DNA of 64,000 nucleotides from CAWATZ01 sp963784995 (GTDB lineage Bacteria; Planctomycetota; Planctomycetia; Gemmatales; Gemmataceae): positions 124,001-188,000 of the forward strand of contig CAWATZ010000002.1 of assembly GCA_963784995.1 (NCBI GenBank), in the 5' to 3' direction. Of the stretch, positions 34,218 to 42,268 are shown piece by piece. The notes under the pieces are model-generated. The model did not search any database. It worked only from the letters and a program-made list of their open reading frames with translations, and was not told the DNA's origin. Made by a program: the position numbers and the translations under genes. Numbering within the stretch: position 1 is the first letter of the stretch; every line of letters begins with the position of its first letter.

Positions 34218-37200
34218 TCACGAGGAGGGAAGGAGCGTCTCCGTCTCGTCATCGGCCAGCAGCCGCAGGGCCAGCCGGCCGACCGTCAGCGTGCCGGTCT
34301 TGTCGGTGCAGGCGACATCGACCCGTCCCAGGGCCTCGACCGCCGCCAGCCGGCGCACCAGGGCCTTGTGACCGGCCAGCCGGCGGGCGACTCCCGCCTG
34401 GCCGGCACCGGCCAGCAGCGGCAGCCCCTCCGGCACCGCGGAAATGGCCGTGCTCAGTCCAAGGTTCAACTGCGATACCAGGTCCTGGCCGCGAAAGACC
34501 CCGGCCAGCGCGGCCACGGCGCCGCCGCCGACCGCCACGGGCAAGGCCAGCCGCAGCACCTGACCCAGACGCTGCCCCAGCGGGCTCTCACGCTTGGACT
34601 CCAGGGCCAGCACCGCCGCCGTCGCTCCCATCCGCGTGCCCGAGCCGACCGCCACCACCACCGCCTGGCCGGTGCCCACCAGCACGTCGCTGCCCTCCAG
34701 CACCACCCGGGCCGCGTCTGAACCGGTGTCCGGGCCCTTCATCGTCGGCAGCGATTCGCCGGTCAGGCTGGCCTCGTCCACCTCCAGGCCGTACGCGTCG
34801 ATCAGCCGGGCGTCGGCCGCCACCCGGTCGCCGGCCATCAGGCTCAGCACGTCGCCGGGCACCACCTCCGAGGCCGGGACCGTCACCGTCTGGCCATCGC
34901 GCAGCACGTGGGCGGTGGCGGTGCCCAGCCGCTGCAAGGCCTCGGCCGCGCTGCCCACCTGCCGTTCCTGCCAGACGCCGATGCTGACGTTGATGGCGAT
35001 GGTGGTGCCAAGGATGGCCGCGTCGAGGGCGTGGTTCAGGAAGAGCGAGATCCCGGCCCCGCCGGCCAGGACAATGGTGATCGGGGACGCCAGCTGGTTG
35101 CGGAGCGCGGTCAGCAGCTCATGGCGGCGGGCGACGTGGGGCACACGGCGCTGACGCTCGGCGGCCTGGGCGGTGGTCAGCCCGGTGGGGCAGGTGTTGA
35201 ACGCACGCAGGACAGCGGCCACGCTCCGCCGGCCCCAGCGTTCCGGACGCGGATCGCTCAGGTAGGCTAGCGACGAGCCGGGCCGATCGCCGCCGCGCAG
35301 CCGGAGCCAGCCATCGACCAGGGCCAGCAGCGCGGTGACGTAGACGGCCCGCGAGGCCCGCTCGACCCCGGGCCGGCCGCGGAAGCCCCAGACCGCACCG
35401 AAGACGTTGGCGGCCGTGGACAGAACGACCCCGTCCCGGACGGCGTCGTTGCGGCGGTCGCCGGCTTCCAGGATGGCGGCCACCGCCTTGAGGTCGGCGG
35501 CCAGCACGTCGGCACGTGCCGGGAAGCGGCTGCCCTGGCCCCACGACAGGCCGATCGCCAGGTCACAGGCGGCGAAGGCAGCAGCGGCGCTGGCACTGTC
35601 GGAGACAAAGGCGACGAACAGGCCCTGCTGCTGGCTCTCCTGGACGTGGTCTACCGGATCGATCGAGTCCACCAGGGGAATGCCGGCCCGGCGTGCGACC
35701 GCCTCGGCCACGACCGGCGAGCCCCGGTTGAGCAGTTCCAGCCGGACGCCCAGGCGGCGGCAGGTCTCGACCAGGGCGGGCACTCCGCCTTGCAGCCGGG
35801 GCCGCAGGGCGACGTAGCCCAGGGCCTTGCCTTCCTCCTCGCGGGACAGCTCCAGCAGATAGCCGCCGCGGTGCTGCAACTGCACCGCTTCCCCGATGGT
35901 GAGCTCGTCCTCGGGCGGACCCAGGACGTAACGCACTCCCTCGATGGCGGCGGCGGCCCACATGCCGTTGAAGGAGCCGTCGGCGGCCAAGGTCTGAGCC
36001 GGCGGGGCGAAGGCGTTGCCCCACGGCGAGCCGGCCGCGGCCGCGATGGCCGCCGCGATCTCCAGGACCTCGGAGGGCTCCAGGCCCGCTCCCGTCGGAA
36101 TCACCCGCGACACTTCAAAGCCATCAATCAGCACCCGCGGCCCGCTCAGCAGCAGCACGTCGGGCAGGCGAATGACCCGGTGCGGCCGGGTGCCGACGAT
36201 GGTGACGCCGCCACGCAACGCCCGGGCCGCGGCACCGAGGTTGGCCGCTTCCATGCCGATGATCGCCGTCCGCGGATTGACCAGCAGCAGCGCTTCAAAG
36301 GTGCGTGCGGCGGACCGGGTGAACAACGCGGTCAGGGCGGCATAAGCGAGGGAGAGCGGCGCCACGGTGCGGAGGTAGCGTTCGTAGAACGAGGCCGTCA
36401 GGGGAGCGGGCCGCTCTTCGGGGACGAAGGGCTTGCCCTCCTGGAGCTGCAGCACGAAGGGGCCGCCAAACAGCTGGGCGCCGGCGTGGAGTTCGGAGCC
36501 GGGGGCGATCTGGATGGGCAGGCCGTCGCGGCCGGTGGCGGTGCCGGTGCCCTCGACGAGGGTGGCGGGCAGAGGGACGCGCTCGCCCGGTTCCAGGCGG
36601 ATCACCGCTCCGGGCTCCGCGGCCGACGAGCCGCCCAGCCGCTCCTCGTAGCAGTGCCAGGCCGAGCGCCGGCTGACCACCTCCGAGAGCAGGATCATCG
36701 CCTCGATCCCGACCACCGCCAGGCCCAGGGAGCTGCCGGCCACCGTCAGGGTCACGATGCCGGCTGTGCTGAAGACCAGGTCGTTGGCGTTGGGGCCGAA
36801 CAGCCGGCGCAGGCCATTGCGGATCAGCGGGAAACTGCGCAGCAGGCCAAGGATGCCGGCCAGAGTTGCCGCCGTGCGAATCCGGGCCGGGTTGCCGGTC
36901 CAGCCGGCCAGCTGGCGGAACAGGAGGAAGCCCAGGCCCAGGGCGGCCCCGATGGATCGGGTACTGCTCTGCCGGAGCGGGGCCGGGTCCAGGGGATGGG
37001 CGGGACGATCCTCGCCAGGTAAGTCGGGCAGTTCCACCTCGACGATCTTGGCCAGCACCTCGTGCAGATCGGTCAGCCGTTCGTCGTATTCGACCAGGAC
37101 GTGGACGGTCAGCGGGCTGGTCCAGGCCCGCACGCCGGGCCAGCCGCGGAGCCGTTCGAGCACGCGCCGGGCCACGCCGGGATCGCGGTCCAGTCCACGA

Positions 37201-37523
37201 ACCGGGATGCGCGCTCGACGCAGGGAGCCCGTCTGTTTCTCGGTCAGCACCGGGGGCGGCGGCTCGTCTTCGGGCAGACACGCTGAATCCCGGGCCGCCT
37301 TCTTCAGGATAGTCAGCAAGGTCGCCTCGTCGGTCCGTTGCGGATCGAAACCGATGAGGACGTTGCGGGTGATGGAGCTGGCCTCGACGCGCAGCACGCC
37401 CGGGGTGCGGCGGACGCGGTTTTCCAGCATGCGATGGCCGTTGCCCTCCCAGGAGGGAAGGTGAACGCGAATCCGGCCGCGAACCCGGTGCAGGACTTCA
37501 GGCGGTCTCGGCTCCGAGTTCAT
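34218..37523 (-). CDS. N-terminal part of CtpI-type P-type ATPase, up to DKTGT
   Basis: From ATG 37523 (GGAGAG 6 nt upstream) to a TGA at 34218, 1101 residues. Residues 1-75 form an HMA-like domain without CxxC; residues 80-560 a degenerate P-type ATPase-like half; residues about 700-1100 a true catalytic start with a membrane hairpin pair, EVDEASLTGES and the phosphorylation site VACTDKTGTLTVG. Together with the downstream frame the protein would be about 1670 residues, the size and duplicated plan of mycobacterial CtpI. The transported cation is unknown. The break falls just after the phosphorylation site (after ETETLLPSS). Confidence 0.87.
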   Translation of the reverse strand: MNSEPRPPEVLHRVRGRIRVHLPSWEGNGHRMLENRVRRTPGVLRVEASSITRNVLIGFDPQRTDEATLLTILKKAARDSACLPEDEPPPPVLTEKQTGSLRRARIPVRGLDRDPGVARRVLERLRGWPGVRAWTSPLTVHVLVEYDERLTDLHEVLAKIVEVELPDLPGEDRPAHPLDPAPLRQSSTRSIGAALGLGFLLFRQLAGWTGNPARIRTAATLAGILGLLRSFPLIRNGLRRLFGPNANDLVFSTAGIVTLTVAGSSLGLAVVGIEAMILLSEVVSRRSAWHCYEERLGGSSAAEPGAVIRLEPGERVPLPATLVEGTGTATGRDGLPIQIAPGSELHAGAQLFGGPFVLQLQEGKPFVPEERPAPLTASFYERYLRTVAPLSLAYAALTALFTRSAARTFEALLLVNPRTAIIGMEAANLGAAARALRGGVTIVGTRPHRVIRLPDVLLLSGPRVLIDGFEVSRVIPTGAGLEPSEVLEIAAAIAAAAGSPWGNAFAPPAQTLAADGSFNGMWAAAAIEGVRYVLGPPEDELTIGEAVQLQHRGGYLLELSREEEGKALGYVALRPRLQGGVPALVETCRRLGVRLELLNRGSPVVAEAVARRAGIPLVDSIDPVDHVQESQQQGLFVAFVSDSASAAAAFAACDLAIGLSWGQGSRFPARADVLAADLKAVAAILEAGDRRNDAVRDGVVLSTAANVFGAVWGFRGRPGVERASRAVYVTALLALVDGWLRLRGGDRPGSSLAYLSDPRPERWGRRSVAAVLRAFNTCPTGLTTAQAAERQRRVPHVARRHELLTALRNQLASPITIVLAGGAGISLFLNHALDAAILGTTIAINVSIGVWQERQVGSAAEALQRLGTATAHVLRDGQTVTVPASEVVPGDVLSLMAGDRVAADARLIDAYGLEVDEASLTGESLPTMKGPDTGSDAARVVLEGSDVLVGTGQAVVVAVGSGTRMGATAAVLALESKRESPLGQRLGQVLRLALPVAVGGGAVAALAGVFRGQDLVSQLNLGLSTAISAVPEGLPLLAGAGQAGVARRLAGHKALVRRLAAVEALGRVDVACTDKTGTLTVGRLALRLLADDETETLLPSS

Positions 37524-37580
37524 GGGTTCTCTCCGGCCCGGCGCGAACAAGCCGGAAGCGTCAGCGAATTGATCCCCCCG

Positions 37581-37627
37581 CCGCTTGCGGCTTAGCGGAA
37601 TTGCACCTGACGCTAAGCCGCAAGCGG
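37581..37627. repeat. Palindromic repeat, 17-nt perfect arms
   Basis: CCGCTTGCGGCTTAGCG at 37581-37597 pairs with 37611-37627. It lies between the ATPase start and the stop of the upstream small gene. Confidence 0.85.
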
Positions 37628-37643
37628 CCGGGCAAACAGACCG

Positions 37644-37931
37644 TTATGGTTTCTCGCCCCGGCGGATGCTCTGGGCTTCGGTCCAGATGTCTTCGGCTTC
37701 CTCGCGCAACCGTTCGCCCAGCCAGAGAATGTTCCTTCCCAGGCTCCTGGTCCAGCTCGCCATCTTCTCCGCCAGATGATCCACCATTTCCGCGGCCCGC
37801 GCCATCCGTGGATCGACCTGGCCGTCGGCCGGCACTCCGTTGGTCGAGGGCCCGTTCTGCTCGGCCGGGCCGTGATGCGCCTCGTCGCGCCGGACTCGGC
37901 CCTCGCTTTCGACGTTGTTGTTTGTCGCCAT
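37644..37931 (-). CDS. Small hydrophilic protein upstream of the ATPase
   Basis: A 95-residue protein, MATNNNVESEGRVRRDEAHH at the start and an amphipathic C-terminal half (AEMVDHLAEKMASWTRSLGR then ILWLGERLREEAEDIWTEAQ). AGGAGG lies 10 nt upstream of the ATG. It has no recognised domain; the helical half could sit on a membrane surface. It is in the same direction as the ATPase gene, 120 nt before it, and follows the next gene by 43 nt, so all three may be cotranscribed. Confidence 0.7.
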   Translation of the reverse strand: MATNNNVESEGRVRRDEAHHGPAEQNGPSTNGVPADGQVDPRMARAAEMVDHLAEKMASWTRSLGRNILWLGERLREEAEDIWTEAQSIRRGEKP

Positions 37932-37974
37932 TGCGGACTCAACCTCCTCGTTTCAATCCTCGCCAGGGCCTGGC

Positions 37975-38232
37975 CTAGCTGGGCGCGCTATCGGAAGTCA
38001 GGACGGGTTTGGCGGCTTGCTCCGTACCATTGGTGGCGGCCTCGGTCATCTGCCGGGCTTTTTGCGCGACGCCGCTGGCTGCCGCCTTGAGCTTGTCGCC
38101 CGCGATCAGCAGCCCCGCGAGCCCGTAGACCAGGCCCTGCCGGATCACCTTGCGGACACGCGGCGATGCCACCGCCGCGGTCACGGCGACCGCAATGCCG
38201 ACCTCGGGTTCGATGAAATCGTCCAGAGCCAT
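37975..38232 (-). CDS. Small membrane protein, DUF5132/DUF1490-like
   Basis: An 85-residue protein, MALDDFIEPEVGIAVAVTAA at the start, a second hydrophobic stretch (GLVYGLAGLLIAGDKLKAAA), and a polar tail. GAGGAGG lies just upstream of the ATG. Small proteins of this type often accompany metal P-type ATPases (DUF1490, DUF5132), which fits the downstream CtpI-like genes. The family assignment is by style, not by search. Confidence 0.65.
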   Translation of the reverse strand: MALDDFIEPEVGIAVAVTAAVASPRVRKVIRQGLVYGLAGLLIAGDKLKAAASGVAQKARQMTEAATNGTEQAAKPVLTSDSAPS

Positions 38233-38486
38233 GGCTTCCTCCTCAACAATCCTCGGCGGGTTGACGGGCCCGCAACCCCGATGCCGATCCACCTGCGAGT
38301 GGGAGCGCCTGCCTGCGGCAAGTACGACAACTCCCTGTTGCACTCGGCACCTTCCTCCCACCTTAACACGATCCTAACAATTAGCAATCGTTATGCCAGA
38401 AATTCTGTCCCCTCTTGGCCTGCGGCCGCGCAAGGCGGCAAAGATGGAACGGCTCGCGGCGATTGGTGCCGGGGTCGGAAATTCGC

Positions 38487-38807
38487 TCAGAGCCCACTGC
38501 GGGGAAGGAGCTTGAAGGGAACGGACACGTAGACGATGCGTCGGGCCTCATCGACCCCATACGTCACGACCAAGGGCGGGACTGTCCCGTTTCGGACCTG
38601 GATTCCCAAGGCGGGGAAGTCACGGAGGGGTTCGCCGAAATCCAGAGGAATCCATCTCAGCCGGGTTTCGAGGTCCCTGATCGCCTGGGCCAGTTCGGGG
38701 AATCGCCCCCGGGCGATGGCCCGCGCCAGCAGTTGCCTGGTATGCTCCCGGCACCGGCCTGAGTAAGAAACTCGAAAGGGTGGGACACTTCCGTGTGGCG
38801 GATTCAC
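38487..38807 (-). CDS. RelE/ParE-like toxin candidate
   Basis: A 106-residue protein from GTG 38807, overlapping the stop of the upstream gene. It has a helical start (REHTRQLLARAIARGRFPEL) and a strand-rich end (PPLVVTYGVDEARRIVYVSV then PFKLLPRSGL), the order of the ParE/RelE fold, with basic and aromatic residues at the end. The coupling with an acidic partner supports a toxin-antitoxin pair, but no family is recognised with certainty. Confidence 0.6.
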   Translation of the reverse strand: MNPPHGSVPPFRVSYSGRCREHTRQLLARAIARGRFPELAQAIRDLETRLRWIPLDFGEPLRDFPALGIQVRNGTVPPLVVTYGVDEARRIVYVSVPFKLLPRSGL

Positions 38808-39139
38808 TTCTGGCCCTCGAACTCAGCAAACAAGGGACCGAAACACTCCTCAAAGGACAACCCGCCCTCCTCGATCAGTTCCCGGTACATCCGTTCCTGT
38901 TCCTCAGGAGGCGGCAGCTCTGCGAGGATTTGTTCTTTCAAGTCTGGCGGCAGGCGTGTTGCTTCGAGATCCCGTTTGAGCATTTCCGTCGGGTCTTCAC
39001 TGGGGACGGCATGGTTGGGCAGCGGGACCTCTGGCTTCGCGTTGGGCCCGCTCCCGTTGACACTATCCGGTGGCACAGGCTTCGAGCCTGGTTCCGGGGA
39101 CGGATTCTTGGCTGCGGGTCGATCAGTGTTTTCGGACAT
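38804..39139 (-). CDS. Acidic, proline-rich partner, antitoxin candidate
   Basis: A 111-residue protein: a disordered, Pro/Ser/Asn-rich first half (MSENTDRPAAKNPSPEPG) and a helical, acidic second half (DLKEQILAELPPPEEQERMY then ELIEEGGLSFEECFGPLFAE). Its stop overlaps the next gene's GTG. The disordered acidic character suits an antitoxin, although here the disordered part is N-terminal. The longer upstream frame is not protein-like. The 277 nt to the Hsp70 start hold no other gene and presumably divergent promoters. Confidence 0.6.
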   Translation of the reverse strand: MSENTDRPAAKNPSPEPGSKPVPPDSVNGSGPNAKPEVPLPNHAVPSEDPTEMLKRDLEATRLPPDLKEQILAELPPPEEQERMYRELIEEGGLSFEECFGPLFAEFEGQK

Positions 39140-39416
39140 GGCGTTACCCCCTGGAAGTGGTTGTTCCCATTCAAGGGCCTGTGTTCCTTCGTGGCGCTGA
39201 GTCGCAGACGACAAACACCCGGGCTGGCCCTCGACTTGCAGCTTGATTTTACTCGCATCCTGAGGACAGGGGAAGATGAAGAGAAGCGTCCACCGATTGG
39301 CCGCGCCGCAGAAAAATCTCCCCAGATCGTTGACAGGCTTGCGCTCCTGGCGATATAGGAGAAGGATAGGTGTTCTAGCGAACGAGCCAGGGCACACTCA
39401 CGGAAACGACACCATC

Positions 39417-42140
39417 ATGATGCGACGCAAGACCCTGGGCATCGACCTGGGCACGACCAACAGTGTCATCGCCCTGCTGGACGCGACCGACAGCGGACTG
39501 ATCACCGGGCACGATGACCAGGGCCGGATGCTCTTTCCCTCCGTGGTCGGTCACGATCCGGGTCCCCCCGGTGAGTCCGCAGGCCGATTGGTCGCGGGCC
39601 GGGAAGCGCTGGCACTGCGAGCCCAGCTCCACGTGCCTGTCTTGCCCCTCTCGTCGGTCAAGCGCTTCATGGGCCTGGAGCGGACCTTCACGGTCGGGCC
39701 GCAGCAGCTCACCCCGCCCCAGGCGTCGGCCGTGATCCTGCGCTTGCTCCGCGACGTGATGGCCCGCACTCTCAACGACGAACAGATCTTGCTCGACTCG
39801 GCCATCATCACCATGCCGGCCTACTTCAACCACAACCAGATCGAGGCCACCCGCCAGGCCGGCGAGCTGGCCGGCTTCGACGTGGTGGAACTGCTGCACG
39901 AACCGACCGCCGCCGCCATCTACTATTCCTGGGTGGAGAACCACAAGGACGCTGCTTACCTGGTCTACGACCTGGGCGGCGGCACCTTTGACGTGTCGGT
40001 CATTCGCCGCCGGCTGGACGATTACGAGGTGCTGTCCGTCAGCGGCGATCCCTTCCTGGGGGGCGACGACTTCGATCGGCTGCTGGCCACGCACCTGATC
40101 GAATCCGGAACCTGGTCAGTCGAGTCGGGAGTGCGCGTCTCGCCCTCCCCTGCCCTGTTTGATCCGGCGACCCCGGCGGGCGCGGTCAACTTCGCCCGGC
40201 TGGTCCACGTCGCCGAGAGCATCAAGAGCGAGCTGACTGACGCCGACCACGTCGAGCGCTACGTTCCCGGCCTGCTCAAGGACGCCCAGGGGAACCTGCT
40301 GTCGCTGGAGGTCCGGGTCGAGCGCGGCCGATTCGAGCGGCTCATCAAGGACAAGGTCGATCGCACCATCGATTGCTGTCACGAAGCCCTGGCCCGGGCC
40401 CGGGAGCGGGCCGGCATCCGGCTGGGCGACATCGATCACGTCATCCTCGTCGGCGGCTCCAGCCGGGTGCCGTTGGTCCGCGAGACAGTCCGGCAGGCGT
40501 TCTGCAATCCGGACCTGCCCGAACACGTCCGCAGTCTGGCCCCGCTGCTGCACGAGCCGGACCTGTGTGTCGCTTATGGGGCCGCCTTGCGGGCCGCGAC
40601 CTATGGCACGCGCTATCTGTTCCCGCTGCCGGTCGGGTTGTTAGCCCGAAGCGCAAGCGAGGGACAGAGTTCGGCCGAGCGACTGGAACTGCACTGGACC
40701 AGCCCCGCGAACACCCACGAGACGCGCTATCACGCCACGGGAGTGGTCCGGCTGCGTGCAGCGGACGGCAGCGCGTTGCCTCTGTCGGAGGCCAACGGTT
40801 TGTTGGAGGGTGGCTCCATCCGGGTCCGGTCGCGGGCCACGGGGCTGATCGATGAGGCGTTCCTCGATGATCGGGGGACTTTTGCTCAGGAACTGGAGCT
40901 GCAGCCTGGCAGTGATAACGTGCTGGAGCTGACCGTTTGCGATGGCTCGGGGCAAGACGTCGCCCAGCTGGTGACCTGCGTCCGACACAATGAGGGGGCC
41001 CGGCCGCTGGGTCAAGCGGTGCTGCCGACCCAGCTAATCACCAAGCCGCTCCAGATTGAAGTACTCAACCGCAGCCGGCAGCGCGTCAAGCAGGTGGTGG
41101 CCGGCATCGGCGCGACCTTGCCGGGGGTCTTCCAGTGTACTTGCCGGACCCTGGATCAGGCGGGGCGGGTCGTGGTGCCGATCTACGAGGAGAACCGCGT
41201 CGTCAAGCAGATGGTGATCGAGGACGTTGATCCCCGGTTGCCGATCGGCTCGCCGGTCGAGGTGGAGCTGGCGATTGACGTCAAGCACAACATCGAGGTG
41301 CGGGTGCGAGTGCGTGGCTCGGACGGCCGCGGCGAGCGCACCGAGACGGCGACCATCGAGGCCCCGCCGCCAGCGCGCCGGCCGACGCGGGCCGAGATCG
41401 AGCAAGTGCAGAAACAGATCGACGAATTGCTCGGCCAGATGAGCGGCGCCGTCCGCACCCGGGTGCGAGCCCGGGCCCAGCAGCTTGGCAAGGACCTGCA
41501 AGAGGCCCTGCGCTACGACGACGAGCCCAAGGCGATCCAGCGCATGGCGGAGCTGCGCGAGCTGCTCCAGCAGCTGGAGACGAGCAAGGACCAGATGCTC
41601 GATCCGCCCTGGGTGCGCTTCGCCCAGCTGGTCCGTCACTGTCTGGACCTCGCCGCCCAGGTGGCGGACACCACCGGCCGGGATCGGCAGGAGCTGTTCG
41701 AGCACGTCCACGCCCAGGAACGGTACGCCGAGCAAGCCTACGAGGAACACAACCAGCCGCTCTACCGGGAGTGTCGGGAGAACCTGGAGAAATACGCCGG
41801 CTATCTGGAACAGCTGCTGCGGGACGCTCTGCCCCGGCCGTTCTCGGCCCCGACCCTGCCGCCCGAGGAGGAAGCAAAGGGCGACCTGGACCGGTTCCGC
41901 AACCACCTTTCGGCCGTCTGGAAACAGGTGCGGGCCAAACAGCGGAATGACCTTGAGCCCCGGCTCAAGGAGATCGCGGGCCAGGCGGCCGGGCTGACAG
42001 GCCGGCTCAAGAGCGAGCCGATCGCGGTGCTGCGCGACGTGCGCCGGCTGGGCACGGAGGTCCACAAGATCGAGGAGCAGCTCAAGGGAGGCCGGCGTTC
42101 GAGCGAAGGTGAGGCCGGATTGCTTGAAGGTTCGTCGTAA
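39417..42140 (+). CDS. Divergent Hsp70 with long coiled-coil C-terminus
   Basis: A 907-residue Hsp70-family chaperone. The ATPase half has LGIDLGTTNSVIALLD, LHEPTAAAIYYSW, LVYDLGGGTFDVSV and VILVGGSSRVPLVRE. A short element-like insert (LLARSASEGQSSAE) sits at about residue 410. A beta-rich part to about residue 640 replaces the usual substrate domain, followed by about 260 residues of charged helices (EIEQVQKQIDELLGQMSG). ATG at 39417 is followed by a second ATG; the longer frame upstream is not family-like. It heads a chaperone operon with a GrpE-like gene and a second Hsp70. It differs from housekeeping DnaK in length and C-terminal plan. Confidence 0.9.
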   Translation: MMRRKTLGIDLGTTNSVIALLDATDSGLITGHDDQGRMLFPSVVGHDPGPPGESAGRLVAGREALALRAQLHVPVLPLSSVKRFMGLERTFTVGPQQLTPPQASAVILRLLRDVMARTLNDEQILLDSAIITMPAYFNHNQIEATRQAGELAGFDVVELLHEPTAAAIYYSWVENHKDAAYLVYDLGGGTFDVSVIRRRLDDYEVLSVSGDPFLGGDDFDRLLATHLIESGTWSVESGVRVSPSPALFDPATPAGAVNFARLVHVAESIKSELTDADHVERYVPGLLKDAQGNLLSLEVRVERGRFERLIKDKVDRTIDCCHEALARARERAGIRLGDIDHVILVGGSSRVPLVRETVRQAFCNPDLPEHVRSLAPLLHEPDLCVAYGAALRAATYGTRYLFPLPVGLLARSASEGQSSAERLELHWTSPANTHETRYHATGVVRLRAADGSALPLSEANGLLEGGSIRVRSRATGLIDEAFLDDRGTFAQELELQPGSDNVLELTVCDGSGQDVAQLVTCVRHNEGARPLGQAVLPTQLITKPLQIEVLNRSRQRVKQVVAGIGATLPGVFQCTCRTLDQAGRVVVPIYEENRVVKQMVIEDVDPRLPIGSPVEVELAIDVKHNIEVRVRVRGSDGRGERTETATIEAPPPARRPTRAEIEQVQKQIDELLGQMSGAVRTRVRARAQQLGKDLQEALRYDDEPKAIQRMAELRELLQQLETSKDQMLDPPWVRFAQLVRHCLDLAAQVADTTGRDRQELFEHVHAQERYAEQAYEEHNQPLYRECRENLEKYAGYLEQLLRDALPRPFSAPTLPPEEEAKGDLDRFRNHLSAVWKQVRAKQRNDLEPRLKEIAGQAAGLTGRLKSEPIAVLRDVRRLGTEVHKIEEQLKGGRRSSEGEAGLLEGSS

Positions 42141-42157
42141 TTGGGGTAATCTGGATG

Positions 42158-42252
42158 GAAGAATTGAACCACGGATGACACGGATAACACGGATCAAGAA
42201 ATGCCTGTTGTCTTTATCCGTGTTATCCGTGTCATCCGTGGTTCAATTCTTC
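42158..42252. repeat. Palindromic repeat, 37-nt perfect arms (ACGGATAACACGGAT type)
   Basis: Arms 42158-42194 and 42216-42252 are perfect reverse complements around a 21-nt loop. The arm contains CACGGATGACACGGATAACA, a motif seen in the repeats of many environmental bacteria. The ribosome site of the next gene begins 6 nt after it. Confidence 0.95.
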
Positions 42253-42268
42253 GCCAGAGGAGACGTTG

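Noticed and set aside
32337..34721. A 794-codon open frame on the plus strand
   Set aside because: It is antisense to the P-type ATPase, whose domains and motifs are clear; the plus-strand product is His/Gln/Arg-rich and shows no domain. It is an effect of GC-rich codon use.
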